Source: JAKFWF01 sp031374115 (GTDB lineage: Bacteria > Pseudomonadota > Alphaproteobacteria > Rhizobiales > Hyphomicrobiaceae). Taken from it: DNA of 64,000 bases. The translations under genes were made by a program, and so were the position numbers. The notes under the pieces were generated by a model. The model was not told the DNA's origin. It ran no database searches and worked only from the letters and a program-made list of their open reading frames with translations. Shown here one piece after another: positions 43,536 to 52,465 of the stretch. The number at the start of each line of letters is the position of its first letter. Within the stretch, counting starts at the first letter, position 1. Location of the stretch: positions 62,001 through 126,000 of the forward strand of contig JANMNO010000149.1 of the NCBI GenBank assembly GCA_031374115.1, in the 5' to 3' direction.

Positions 43536-43822
43536 GGTCGCCCCCTAACAAAGATCGATCGCCCGCAGCCTCGCGGCCGCTGGCGTGTCTCCTTCCAAGA
43601 CCGATCCCCGCAGATCTGGACGTCTGCGCAATTCACTGCATGACTGTGGCCGCATCGGGGCCGTACCACTACTGCGTTGGCAAAACGAACCTTAAACATC
43701 ACACAACCGGATGCTATTGCAGGCCAACGCCTTTGGACACGCTCGACAATCGGGCTCGAAGGCTCGTAGAACTTGGAACCTTTATGGTACTAACCGGCTG
43801 GGGCGAGTGTGAGGGATAGACC

Positions 43823-45328
43823 ATGTCGTCGGCATCTACGACCACGACGCGTTCGAAGTTGGGGACGATAACGGCGGGGGACAAAGCGGTCGCTGATGCG
43901 CAGCGCGCAGCCAGTGTGGCCCAGAAGATCATTCAAAAGCCGGGACAGGCGCCAGCCGTCCTGTTGCCGCCGACTGTCGTTCCCGCTGGCGTCGAGGGGC
44001 CTGAACTTCCCAACATCGAGATCATCGCCAAGCAGAGCCATAGCGCGCGCGAAACCTTTATCCCGATCACCAAGACGGCTCTGGTCGATCGGCTGACCCA
44101 TGCCGATGCGTGGGCGCCGGGGGTCGCAAGGGATGCCCGGAAATTTTTCCAGTATCTCGACTATTGGCGCCGGCAAACCTACTCGGCAGGTCTGCGCAAC
44201 GTTGATAAGTCTTACGAAGCGTTCAATCCCGACAGCGACTTGCTGACGACGCGCGCTTTCTCCGCCGGCGAACGCGCCAAAATGCAGTCGGACGTGGTCG
44301 ATCACGTCAAACGCTTGTTGAAGCAGGCAAACTACGTTCAAGTCGACCCGAAGGATCTCGATTTGTTGGCCAAGGGCTCTCACTACGGGCTCGAGTTGCA
44401 GGTCGACCTTGAAGCCTTCGATGAGTTGCTGGTTTATTATCGCGGCCGATCGTCCAGGACGGAGCAGCGGCGCGATGCTCGGAAATTCTATCGCAAGATC
44501 GAGTTCGAAGTGCCGATTTTCCGGCGCCTGTTCGTACTTTTCAAATTGAAACCGTCGGAGCAACGCGTCGGCGAACTCATGCGCAAGCATGAATGGTCGC
44601 GCAACGAGGCCGAGCGGCACGTCAAGAAGATGCGGTCGCTGCTATCGGTTCAGATCCGGTCCGACAATATTTATATGAAGCTATTCAAGAACATGCCGCG
44701 CTCGGACATCGAAATGATATTTCCGAACACGCGGGTCGCGTTTCGCCGGTTCGACAAAATCAAACTGGGTTTGACATCCGGCGGCAGTGTCGGCATGGGC
44801 CTGTTCGGCGCGGCTGGCAAAATTGCACTGGCAGCTTCCAACCCGGTAGCGGCCATCGGCGCGGTCGCGGGCCTCGGCGGCATCGCCATTCGTCAGGGCG
44901 TTAACTTCATGAACCAGCGCCAGCGCTACATGGTCGTCATGGCGCAGAATTTATATTTCCATGCGATGGCCGACAATCGCAGCGCGATGATCAAACTTGC
45001 CGATCGAGCGGCGGAAGAAGACTTCAAGGAAGAAATGCTGCTCTATTGCGTCTTAGCCAAGACGCCGACCCGCCGCAATCAGCTGACCGATGTCGATCGT
45101 GGCATTGAGAACTATCTGCGAAAAACATTTGAGATCGACGTGGACTTCGATTTGGGCGAAGCGCTTGGCCGGCTGATCGGCGACGGGCTCGTAGCCGAGG
45201 ATGCGACTGGCCTGTTGACGGTGCTCCAGCCGGTCGAAGCTGCGTCGCACATCGATATCAAATGGGACAAGTTCCTGGACGATCTCGTGGGCGACGACAC
45301 CTCGCTCGGCGTCGAGGTTGCCGAGTGA
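43823..45328 (+). CDS. TMEM143/DUF3754 family protein
   Basis: A 501-residue protein of the TMEM143 family, known mostly as a mitochondrial membrane protein in animals and without a defined function. Conserved portions: ELLVYYRGRSSRTEQRRDAR, FEVPIFRRLFVLFKL, IYMKLFKNMPRSDIEMIFPN and a glycine-rich membrane segment (GSVGMGLFGAAGKIALAAS, ~315-360). C-terminal residues ~360-470 (LYFHAMADNRSAMIKLADRA and EEDFKEEMLLYCVLA) match the family's soluble tail. A GAGGGA ribosome site precedes the ATG. Its TGA overlaps the prmA ATG by one base, so prmA is translationally coupled. Confidence 0.8.
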   Translation: MSSASTTTTRSKLGTITAGDKAVADAQRAASVAQKIIQKPGQAPAVLLPPTVVPAGVEGPELPNIEIIAKQSHSARETFIPITKTALVDRLTHADAWAPGVARDARKFFQYLDYWRRQTYSAGLRNVDKSYEAFNPDSDLLTTRAFSAGERAKMQSDVVDHVKRLLKQANYVQVDPKDLDLLAKGSHYGLELQVDLEAFDELLVYYRGRSSRTEQRRDARKFYRKIEFEVPIFRRLFVLFKLKPSEQRVGELMRKHEWSRNEAERHVKKMRSLLSVQIRSDNIYMKLFKNMPRSDIEMIFPNTRVAFRRFDKIKLGLTSGGSVGMGLFGAAGKIALAASNPVAAIGAVAGLGGIAIRQGVNFMNQRQRYMVVMAQNLYFHAMADNRSAMIKLADRAAEEDFKEEMLLYCVLAKTPTRRNQLTDVDRGIENYLRKTFEIDVDFDLGEALGRLIGDGLVAEDATGLLTVLQPVEAASHIDIKWDKFLDDLVGDDTSLGVEVAE

Positions 45329-46248
45329 TGCCGGGATCGATGCGAGTGGACACGCCCAGTAGCGTGAGTAGGCCGGCCCAAAAGAAAATCGTCATCGACG
45401 TCGCCGAACGCGATGCCGCACGCACTTTTGCTGGTGCCCTTTGCGATCTGTTGCTACCTGCTCCGGATGCGCTGACGCTTTTCGAGCGAGGCTCAGCGTG
45501 GCGCATCGAAGCCTACTATGATCCGATGCCCGACACCGCCAAGCTCACCGACGATCTCGATCTGACATGCGGCATCGGGCGCCCGCAGATCCTGGTCGAA
45601 GTGGTGCCGCAGGAGAATTGGGTTCGCCTGTCCCAAGAAGCCCTGCCACCGGTGATTGCTGGACGATTTACGATCCACGGCAGCCACGATGCCAACAGAG
45701 TAGCGCGCGGGCCGAACAGCATTCTGATCGATGCCGGCGAAGCCTTCGGCACGGCGCATCATGCGACCACGCAGGGGTGCCTCGCGGCGATCGATCGTAC
45801 AACCCGCAGCAAACGCTTCGGGCGTGTACTCGATCTCGGTTGTGGCTCGGGTGTGCTCGCGATCGCGGTCGCCCGCATCAGCCCAAAGGCACAGATCATC
45901 GCCAGCGATCTCGACGAGCAGTCGGTGGTCGTCGCTGCCGCGAATATGGATGCGAATGGCGTTGGGCGCCGGATCGAAAGCGTGGTTGCCTCAGGATTGG
46001 ATCATCCCGCGCTAAGGGCCAACGCGCCCTACGATCTGTTGATCGCCAATATTCTCGCTGGACCGTTGATCATGCTGGCAAAGTCGCTAGCGGCTAATGT
46101 TATGACCGGCGGCACGCTGATCTTGTCCGGCATCCTGACGCCCCAGGCAGCGCAAGTTCGCGCCGCTTATGGAGCATCAGGTTTTAGTCTCGTGCGTCAC
46201 GATCGATTGATCGGCTGGTCGACATTGACGTTCATTCGCCGCCGGTAA
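45328..46248 (+). CDS. prmA: Ribosomal protein L11 methyltransferase
   Basis: A 306-residue SAM methyltransferase that trimethylates ribosomal protein L11. The SAM site is LDLGCGSGVLAIAVARISPK, and GEAFGTAHHATTQGCL and LLIANILAGPLIML (NxxPx-type NILA) are typical of PrmA. Start is the ATG at 45328, within the TGATG overlap with the TMEM143-like gene; a second ATG five codons on is possible. It converges on the DUF1127 gene with only three bases between the stops. Confidence 0.94.
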   Translation: MPGSMRVDTPSSVSRPAQKKIVIDVAERDAARTFAGALCDLLLPAPDALTLFERGSAWRIEAYYDPMPDTAKLTDDLDLTCGIGRPQILVEVVPQENWVRLSQEALPPVIAGRFTIHGSHDANRVARGPNSILIDAGEAFGTAHHATTQGCLAAIDRTTRSKRFGRVLDLGCGSGVLAIAVARISPKAQIIASDLDEQSVVVAAANMDANGVGRRIESVVASGLDHPALRANAPYDLLIANILAGPLIMLAKSLAANVMTGGTLILSGILTPQAAQVRAAYGASGFSLVRHDRLIGWSTLTFIRRR

Positions 46249-46251
46249 ACT

Positions 46252-46524
46252 TCAGTATATGCTGCGGCCGGCCCAGGCACGCGGGGTGAAGTTTTGGCGG
46301 GTGCGGATCATATGGATCTCGTCGTCTGCGATGCCGATATCCTTCAGCATGGCGTTGTCCATGTCGGCCAGTTGATCGCGCAGGCGGCGCTTGGCGGCTT
46401 CAGCACGAATCATCTGGATCAACTTGGCGATGCGGCTACCGAAAGTGCGGCCAGATAAACGCTTTTGATCGGTATGATCCAAACGAGCGTGATCAACAGT
46501 CATGAGAGCAGTAAAGGGGCCCAT
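46252..46524 (-). CDS. DUF1127 domain protein
   Basis: A 90-residue basic protein with the DUF1127 motif near its C-terminus: LRDQLADMDNAMLKDIGIA, which in relatives is an arginine-rich RNA-associated segment that affects phosphate or sRNA regulation. I chose the ATG at 46524 (MGPFTALMTV), preceded by AAGGAA at a fitting distance. The frame is open to 46677, and internal ATGs at 46596 and 46557 are alternatives. It is transcribed opposite to prmA. Role in this organism is unknown. Confidence 0.78.
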   Translation of the reverse strand: MGPFTALMTVDHARLDHTDQKRLSGRTFGSRIAKLIQMIRAEAAKRRLRDQLADMDNAMLKDIGIADDEIHMIRTRQNFTPRAWAGRSIY

Positions 46525-46992
46525 AGTGGTATTTCCTTGAAGCTGTGCAGATGCCATATCCACGTCCGCGATGCTGCACGGAACGGGGGCAATCATGGTT
46601 TCGGTTCTTAGTGGTCGGCCGGTTCCTGGCGGTTGATCGCCAAGGGGAGCCGAATGAAGGATGCTTGCTTTACTCACGACTACCAGGTGCAGAGGCCGTC
46701 GGCCGCGATCCGCCGGCTACGGCGCCTCGCGACAGCTGTTCGGCGTTCGCAACGGGGTTGATTGTCGAATGGTGATTGCGACGAAAGACTGCTAAAAATA
46801 CGAAAACTATCTCGCCGCCGATACGAGAGTAGATAGTCTTTTCTCGCAGTTGCAGAAGAGTTTATGTTGCATCGCAGCATTGTTCGCGGCGCATGCAGCC
46901 ACAAATGAGCACACAAGCGGTAATAATTTGATCATAATCGCCCGGGCGGAGCAACCTTCGCAGGCCAACTTCCTTCGATTCGCGAGATAGCC
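46525..46992. other. Long intergenic region between DUF1127 and aminopeptidase P
   Basis: 468 bases with no gene I can support. It must hold the divergent promoters of the DUF1127 gene and the aminopeptidase. A short inverted repeat, ACTATCT (46806-46812) with AGATAGT (46831-46837), encloses an 18-base loop. The right half (about 46780-46930) is noticeably A+T-richer than the surrounding genes, as promoters often are. No tRNA or repeat family was seen. Confidence 0.6.
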
Positions 46993-48810
46993 ATGTACCA
47001 GACCTTTGATACGCCGGCGGACGCGGACGCGGGTACCCGGCGGACGGCCGAGATTCGCGAAGCCATGCGCCGCGCAAAAATCGATGCATTCCTTGTGCCG
47101 CGCGCTGACGAACATCAAGGCGAGTACGTGCCGAAGTCCGCTGAACGCCTGAAGTGGGCGACCGGGTTCTCGGGCTCGGCGGGAACAGCAGTGATCGCAA
47201 CGACCAATGCCGCGCTTTTCACAGACGGACGCTACACGCTGCAAGCACGTGCCCAAGTCCCCGGCGACACCTATGAAGTCTTGCTGTCGACACCCAAGGA
47301 CCGCCTGATCGGCTGGCTGATAAAGACACTCAGAGCTGGTGCGGTCGTGGGCTTCGATCCCTGGCTGCACACGGTTGCCGAAGTGAGACGCTTGCAGGCG
47401 GCGCTCAAGGAAAAGGGGATCAGCCTGAAGCCGGTCGCGCGCAACCTGGTGGACGAAGCTTGGGGCCGGGCTCGTCCAGCTGCTCCAACCGGCGCGGTTA
47501 TCGTTCAACCATTGGAGTTCGCCGGCACGCCCGCCGAAGACAAGATCACCAAGTTGCAGGAGCGGCTCGCGACAGACGGGCAGGACGCGGTGGTGCTGAC
47601 GCTGCCGGATAGCATCAGCTGGCTCTTCAACATTCGCGGGCGCGATATCGGGCACAACCCGGTCGTCCTCTCGTTCGCCATCGTGGCGGCCAAGGGCAAG
47701 CCCGAATTGTTCGTCGATCCAGCGAAACTCGATGCCGCGGCAAAAGCTCACTTGAAACGTTTGTGCAAGCTCACCTCGCAAACAAAGTTTGTCGAGCGGC
47801 TCACAACCCTGAAAGAGGCCGCCAAGCGCGTTCGCCTCGACCCGGAAACCGCAGCTTGGGCGATCGCCCGCAGCCTTGGCGGGGCTGCAAAGATCATCGC
47901 GGGTGCCGATCCGTGTATTGCGGCGAAGGCCCCCAAGACCGCGGCCGAGATCACGGCGACCAAATCAGCGCACAAGCGAGACGGTGCAGCGATGGTCCGG
48001 TTCTTGGCCTGGCTCGACCGCGAAGCGCCTACAGGCACCGTCGATGAAATCTCGGCCGCACGCAAGCTAGAGGCGTTGCGCGCTGAGGCCGGCGAGCTGC
48101 GCGATCTGTCGTTTGATACAATTTCGGGATCTGGACCGAATGGCGCCGTCGTGCACTATCGCGTCACGACTGCCACCAACCGTACGCTCAAGCTGGGCGA
48201 GCTGTTCCTGGTTGATTCCGGTGGCCAATATGCCGACGGCACTACCGACGTCACACGCACGGTTGCCGTCGGTAAACCATCGGCTGAAATGTGCGAGCGC
48301 TACACCCTCGTTCTCAAGGGACACATCGCGATCGCGACAGCGCGGTTTCCCGCCGGCACGCGCGGCATCGAACTCGATCCCTTCGCCCGGCGGGCACTGT
48401 GGGCGCACGGCCTGGACTTCGACCACGGCACTGGTCACGGCGTCGGCAGCTATTTGTCGGTGCATGAAGGTCCGCAATCGATTTCCAAACGCGGCATGGC
48501 GGTTCTGGAGCCCGGCATGATTTGTTCGAACGAGCCCGGCTACTACAAGGAGGGTGCTTACGGCATTCGCATCGAAAATCTGGAAATCGTCACGCCGGCA
48601 GTAGCCATCCCCGGTGGCGACCGCCCAATGATGGGCTTTGAGACCATCACCTTCGTGCCCTACGACCGTCGCCTGATCACCCGCGATCTGCTGGATACAT
48701 GCGAGCGAGCCTTCGTCGACGCCTATCACGCGAATGTCAGGCGCATCATCGGTCCGCTGGTGGATGGTTCGGATCGCACATGGCTCGATACGGCAACAGC
48801 GCCTCTATGA
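46993..48810 (+). CDS. Aminopeptidase P family protein (M24B, three-domain type)
   Basis: A 605-residue metallopeptidase that removes the N-terminal residue before proline. The size and three-part build (two creatinase-like N-terminal domains, then the pita-bread catalytic domain from ~315) resemble eukaryotic XPNPEP1 and its alphaproteobacterial homologues. Metal ligands: VDSGGQYADGTTDVTRTVA (two Asp), DHGTGHGVGSYLSVHEGP (His), SNEPGYYKEGAYGIRIENLE (Glu, Glu). N-terminus starts MYQTFDTPADADAGTRR with no signal peptide, so cytosolic. Nothing adjacent in an operon. Confidence 0.93.
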   Translation: MYQTFDTPADADAGTRRTAEIREAMRRAKIDAFLVPRADEHQGEYVPKSAERLKWATGFSGSAGTAVIATTNAALFTDGRYTLQARAQVPGDTYEVLLSTPKDRLIGWLIKTLRAGAVVGFDPWLHTVAEVRRLQAALKEKGISLKPVARNLVDEAWGRARPAAPTGAVIVQPLEFAGTPAEDKITKLQERLATDGQDAVVLTLPDSISWLFNIRGRDIGHNPVVLSFAIVAAKGKPELFVDPAKLDAAAKAHLKRLCKLTSQTKFVERLTTLKEAAKRVRLDPETAAWAIARSLGGAAKIIAGADPCIAAKAPKTAAEITATKSAHKRDGAAMVRFLAWLDREAPTGTVDEISAARKLEALRAEAGELRDLSFDTISGSGPNGAVVHYRVTTATNRTLKLGELFLVDSGGQYADGTTDVTRTVAVGKPSAEMCERYTLVLKGHIAIATARFPAGTRGIELDPFARRALWAHGLDFDHGTGHGVGSYLSVHEGPQSISKRGMAVLEPGMICSNEPGYYKEGAYGIRIENLEIVTPAVAIPGGDRPMMGFETITFVPYDRRLITRDLLDTCERAFVDAYHANVRRIIGPLVDGSDRTWLDTATAPL

Positions 48811-48871
48811 TCCGACAACTGCGGTACGCGTGTTAAGCACACGGCAACCATCCCCCCGTAAACCAAGTTAA

Positions 48872-48970
48872 CGCCCGCTTTGGGCGGGCGGTGTCCGACC
48901 CTTTGGGTCTGACACCGTTGCTTCGGTCGCACGACTTTTTATTGGTGTCAGACCCAGAGGGTCGGACACC
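48872..48970. repeat. Cluster of palindromic elements (GTGTCCGACCC...GGGTC(T)GACACC type)
   Basis: First a GC hairpin, GCCCGC-tttgg-GCGGGC (48873-48889), then a near-palindrome at 48890-48916 (GGTGTCCGACCC ... GGGTCTGACACC) whose inverted copy is at 48944-48970 (GGTGTCAGACCC ... GGGTCGGACACC). The two 27-base units form a large inverted repeat with a 27-base loop. The motif GTGTCNGACCC is a widespread non-coding repeat in proteobacteria. It lies between aminopeptidase P and the alpha/beta hydrolase, both on the plus strand. Confidence 0.85.
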
Positions 48971-49017
48971 ATCGGGGACATAAGGAGCGACCGGAGGTCG
49001 GGGTTTTGGGGCTTGGA

Positions 49018-49980
49018 ATGCGGTTGCTCGGCTTGATGTGGCGGCTTTCGATTTCGGTCCTGGCGATCGTCATCCTTGGAGCGCTGCCCGCCATTGCGAT
49101 CGATCTTCCCCCGTACCTGGGCACCGAGATGGGTGCACAGGGTTATTCGACGGAAGTAGCGCCGCCTGGCTATCCACCTGTCCGGCTCTATGCCGAAGAG
49201 ACCGGTCGCGGTCCTGCGCTCTTGCTACTGCACGGGCTGGGTGCCTCCGGCTACGTCTTTCGCCGTATCGTGCCGGCATTGGCGCGCAATCATCGTGTGA
49301 TTACGCTCGACATGCGTGGCTTCGGGCGATCCGAGAAGCCTTTCGATCAGTCGTATTCCGCGCTCGATCAAGCGGCGCACGTCAAGGCCTTTATCGCCCG
49401 GCGCGGTTTGCGCGACATTACACTTGCGGGACATTCTTACGGTGGAGGCGTCGCAATTGCGCTGACGCTCGATCTCAATGTGACGCGGCCGGGCCTGATC
49501 AAACGGCTCATCTTGATGAACAGCCCGGCGTTCCCGCAACCGATGTCGCGCGCGGTCGGCTTTCTAAGGCTGCCGGTCATACCGTACCTGGCGCTCAATC
49601 TCATTCCGCCGGAAATCACCGCGCAAATGTCGCTGTCGAAGGATCTGGGGAACTTTCGCCATATCACCGACAGTGATATCACACGCTATGCGACACCGCT
49701 TCGGGAGTCGGCTGCCGCACACGCCTTGATCACCACCGCCCAGCGCATCGTACCCGACAATCTGCCGGCCCTCGTGCAACAATATCCGACGATCCGGCAA
49801 CCGGTGTTGCTGATTTGGTGCCGGGCAGATCCAGTCGTGCCGCTCGTCACCGGCATCTCGTTGAAGCGCATGCTGGCGCGCTCTAGTTTACACGTGCTCG
49901 ATACCTGCATGCATGTGCCGCCGGAGGAGAGTCCGAGCGAATTGCTCGGTCACATGCAGTACTTCCTGGACGGGCGATAG
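49018..49980 (+). CDS. Secreted or membrane-anchored alpha/beta hydrolase
   Basis: A 320-residue serine hydrolase. Signal-like N-terminus MRLLGLMWRLSISVLAIVIL (residues 1-24) then ALPAIA. Oxyanion region ALLLLHGLGASGYVF; nucleophile elbow AGHSYGGGVAIAL; acid in IWCRADPVVPL; histidine in LDTCMHVPPEE. RVITLDMRGFGRSEKP is the cap-adjacent signature of the epoxide-hydrolase-like group. I start at the ATG at 49018; a TTG at 49006 gives four extra residues. Its substrate is not deducible; neighbours (RraA-like, vapBC) do not help. Confidence 0.86.
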   Translation: MRLLGLMWRLSISVLAIVILGALPAIAIDLPPYLGTEMGAQGYSTEVAPPGYPPVRLYAEETGRGPALLLLHGLGASGYVFRRIVPALARNHRVITLDMRGFGRSEKPFDQSYSALDQAAHVKAFIARRGLRDITLAGHSYGGGVAIALTLDLNVTRPGLIKRLILMNSPAFPQPMSRAVGFLRLPVIPYLALNLIPPEITAQMSLSKDLGNFRHITDSDITRYATPLRESAAAHALITTAQRIVPDNLPALVQQYPTIRQPVLLIWCRADPVVPLVTGISLKRMLARSSLHVLDTCMHVPPEESPSELLGHMQYFLDGR

Positions 49981-50045
49981 TTGCGGTGGCCGCCAAGGCG
50001 TGATGACATCGGGCATCAAAATCGAACCGAGCCGGAGATAACCTG

Positions 50046-50744
50046 ATGCCCGCGAGATCAAAACCTTCCGACGTCGATCTATTTGCGCTGCTCAAGGCCG
50101 AACTACACACAGCCGTCGTCGGCGACATTCTCGATCAGATGGGTTGCCGCCGGCAGTTTCTGCCGCAAGCGATCCAACCCTTAAGATCGACGATGAAGAT
50201 CGCCGGCCGCGCCATGCCGGTGCTCGAAGCCGACATCTTCGATGCTGGCCGCGACACCTCGCGCGGACCGCTTGCGCGTAAACAATTCGGACTGATGCTG
50301 GAAGCGCTCGACGATCTTCAGGCGGGCGAGATCTACATCGCAACCGGATCATCGCTACGCTACGCTTTGTGGGGCGAACTGATGAGCACGCGGGCCATGC
50401 ACCTGAAAGCTGCTGGCGCCATTCTCGACGGCTACATCCGCGACGCAACGCAAATCGAAGCGTTGGGATTCACGGTGTTCGGCCGGGGTCTCTATGCGCA
50501 AGATCAGGGACCGCGCGGCAAGGTGATCGATTTTCGCTCGGCCATCGAGATCGAGGGCGTGTGCATCCAACCAGGCGACCTGCTATTCGGCGACCGCGAA
50601 GGCGTACTCGTGATCCCGCGCGAAGCCGAGGAAGAGTGCATACGGCGCTCATTGGAGAAGGCGAAGACCGAAGGCGACGTGGGCAAGGCGATCCGCGCCG
50701 GCATGAGCACCGTCGACGCCTGGGCCAAGTTCGGTGTGATGTGA
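50046..50744 (+). CDS. RraA family protein (aldolase/regulator type)
   Basis: A 232-residue member of the RraA/DlpA fold, which includes 4-hydroxy-4-methyl-2-oxoglutarate aldolases and the E. coli RNase E inhibitor. The core is MSTRAMHLKAAGAILDGYIR (R and D metal/substrate positions) with the typical GKVIDFRSAIEIEGV and PGDLLFGDREGVLVIPR. Preceded by GGAGATAACCTG. Family members with this gene length usually act as aldolases in aromatic or ketoacid catabolism; here no pathway genes lie adjacent. It ends 24 bases before the vapBC operator. Confidence 0.84.
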   Translation: MPARSKPSDVDLFALLKAELHTAVVGDILDQMGCRRQFLPQAIQPLRSTMKIAGRAMPVLEADIFDAGRDTSRGPLARKQFGLMLEALDDLQAGEIYIATGSSLRYALWGELMSTRAMHLKAAGAILDGYIRDATQIEALGFTVFGRGLYAQDQGPRGKVIDFRSAIEIEGVCIQPGDLLFGDREGVLVIPREAEEECIRRSLEKAKTEGDVGKAIRAGMSTVDAWAKFGVM

Positions 50745-50768
50745 GAGTTGAAGCTGAGCGCTGGATAT

Positions 50769-50791
50769 GGTATCTATCATTGATAGATACC
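50769..50791. promoter_or_regulatory. Perfect palindromic operator upstream of vapBC
   Basis: GGTATCTATCA-t-TGATAGATACC: two perfect 11-base arms around a single T, 26 bases before the vapB start. Type II antitoxins bind such sequences to repress their own operon, so this is almost surely the VapB binding site; that function is inferred. Confidence 0.75.
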
Positions 50792-50817
50792 AATTATCAA
50801 GGGAGGCTCGTCCCACG

Positions 50818-51081
50818 ATGACCGCAAAGACCGCAAAGATCTTTATGCACGGCCGCAGTCAGGCGGTTCGCTTGCCAAAGGAATTTCGGCTGCCCGGCAA
50901 GGAAGTGCGCGTGCGCCGCGACGGGAACAAGCTGATTTTGGAGCCTGTAGAGGTGGATGTCGCGACTTGGCTCGCAAACATTCGACGTCTTGCTGCCGAA
51001 GCCGACGAGCCCTTCATGCCGGAAGGTCGGCAACAACCTGCTATGCCGGATGGCCGCGACATCGATTTCGATGAGCCATAA
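50818..51081 (+). CDS. vapB: VapB-type antitoxin (AbrB-like)
   Basis: An 87-residue antitoxin. Its N-terminus TAKIFMHGRSQAVRLPKEFR is the swapped-hairpin AbrB DNA-binding fold (GRSQAVRLP is the family hallmark), followed by VRVRRDGNKLILEP; the C-terminal part (WLANIRRLAAEADEPF...) is expected to block the toxin. ATG at 50818 has a clear GGGAGG site. It overlaps vapC by one base (TAATG). A perfect palindrome lies upstream. Confidence 0.92.
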   Translation: MTAKTAKIFMHGRSQAVRLPKEFRLPGKEVRVRRDGNKLILEPVEVDVATWLANIRRLAAEADEPFMPEGRQQPAMPDGRDIDFDEP

Positions 51082-51488
51082 TGTACCTGCTCGACACCAA
51101 TGTTTTGATTGCGGTGCTCAATGATAAGCCGCGCATCGTCGCTGATACCGTCGCCGCAAACGCGATGGCGGGAAATCACATTGCAACCTCAGTGATCGTG
51201 ATTTTCGAGCTCCTATTCGGCGTTGCAAAGAACCGGCAGAAATCGGGCAATGCCCTCAGGCTTGACGAAGTTTTGGCCGGTCCAATCGAAGTGCTGATGT
51301 TCGACGCGCAGGACGCTGAAATAGCGGGGCAGTTGCGAGCGTCTTTAGAGACCGCGGGCACCCCGATTGGCCCCTACGATGTTCTCATTGCCGGGCAGGC
51401 ACTCCGCCACGGCGCAACGCTCGTCACCGCCAACACCCGCCAGTTTGCACGCGTGCCGGGGTTGAAGGTCGAGGACTGGGCAAAGTAG
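51081..51488 (+). CDS. vapC: VapC-type PIN-domain toxin ribonuclease
   Basis: A 135-residue PIN RNase. Catalytic acids: D5 in MYLLDTNVLIAVL, E43-type in VIFELLFGVAKN, and D in GPYDVLIAGQAL; TLVTANTRQFARVPGLKVEDW is the family C-terminus. Such toxins cut initiator tRNA or rRNA loops until neutralised by VapB. It is coupled to vapB by the TAATG overlap. No degradation of the reading frame, so the module looks functional. Confidence 0.93.
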   Translation: MYLLDTNVLIAVLNDKPRIVADTVAANAMAGNHIATSVIVIFELLFGVAKNRQKSGNALRLDEVLAGPIEVLMFDAQDAEIAGQLRASLETAGTPIGPYDVLIAGQALRHGATLVTANTRQFARVPGLKVEDWAK

Positions 51489-51519
51489 CGATCACATCTG
51501 CCACCGCTGTTTCACAGAG

Positions 51520-52458
51520 ATGAGACCCATGCCGCCAGCTTATCCCCGCATCGTTTCCCTGATCGCCAGCGCAACCGAGATTGTGCATGCGCTCGGCGCA
51601 CTCGATGGCCTCGTGGGACGCTCGCACGAATGCGACTTTCCGTCAGCGGTGGCCGCGATCCCTGAACTCACCCGGCCGAAATTCAAGGTCGACGGCTCGA
51701 GTCGCGAGATCGATCAGCGCGTGAAAGCGCTCGTGGAGCAGGGGCTCGCCGTCTACGAAGTCGACGCGGTGCAGCTGAAAGCGCTTCAACCCGATGTCAT
51801 ACTCACGCAAGATCAATGCGAGGTCTGCGCTGTGTCTCTACGCGATGTGGAGGTTGCCGTCTGCGATTGGACGGGGGTCGCGGTGAGTATTGTCTCACTC
51901 AAGCCGCACACGCTGGCAGACGTCTATGCCGACATGCGACGCATCGGTGAAGCGCTCGATCGGACAGCGGCCGCAAACCAGCTCGTTGCCCGGATGACCG
52001 AGCGTATCGCTGGCGTGACAGCCTTGCTCGAGGGCGCGCCCCGGCCGCGCCTCGCCTTCATCGAATGGATCGATCCGCCGATGTCGGGTGGCCATTGGCT
52101 ACCCGAGCTCGTGACTGCGGCGCAGGGCGTCAACCTTTTCGGCGAGAGCGGGCAGCCCTCACCGTGGGTCACGCTCGAACAGATCGTGGCGAGCGATCCA
52201 GACGTGATCTTGGTGGCCCCGTGCGGCTACGATATTGCGACGACCCAGCGCGAGATGGCGGTGCTCGATACCAATCCAGTATGGCAGAAGCTTCGGGCCG
52301 TCTGCGACAACCAGGTTTACCTCGCCGACGGCAATGCCTACTTCAACCGGCCCGGTCCCCGGCTCGTCGAGTCCGTCGAGATCCTCGCCGAGGTTCTCCA
52401 TCCCACGCTTGCGAACTGCGGCCATATGGGAACGGCGGTGGTACCGCACCAGCGCTGA
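51520..52458 (+). CDS. Cobalamin-binding protein, BtuF-like (periplasmic-binding fold)
   Basis: A 312-residue substrate-binding fold of the BtuF/TroA helical-backbone type: PRIVSLIASATEIVHALGAL and DGLVGRSHECDFP at the N-terminus, SKDRDQ-like EVDAVQLKALQPDVILTQDQ and, in the C-terminal lobe, SDPDVILVAPCGYDI and LADGNAYFNRPGPRLVES. There is no signal peptide, so it may be cytosolic, as in many alphaproteobacterial 'cobalamin-binding proteins'. No BtuC/BtuD transporter genes are nearby. A vitamin B12 role matches the methylmalonyl-CoA mutase gene at 55.6 kb. ATG at 51520 or 51529. Confidence 0.8.
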   Translation: MRPMPPAYPRIVSLIASATEIVHALGALDGLVGRSHECDFPSAVAAIPELTRPKFKVDGSSREIDQRVKALVEQGLAVYEVDAVQLKALQPDVILTQDQCEVCAVSLRDVEVAVCDWTGVAVSIVSLKPHTLADVYADMRRIGEALDRTAAANQLVARMTERIAGVTALLEGAPRPRLAFIEWIDPPMSGGHWLPELVTAAQGVNLFGESGQPSPWVTLEQIVASDPDVILVAPCGYDIATTQREMAVLDTNPVWQKLRAVCDNQVYLADGNAYFNRPGPRLVESVEILAEVLHPTLANCGHMGTAVVPHQR

Positions 52459-52465
52459 CACCGAT

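Noticed and set aside
46806..46837. ACTATCT/AGATAGT inverted repeat as a terminator
   Set aside because: It lies upstream of, not after, the flanking genes and has an 18-base loop; at best an operator, so only mentioned in the intergenic entry.
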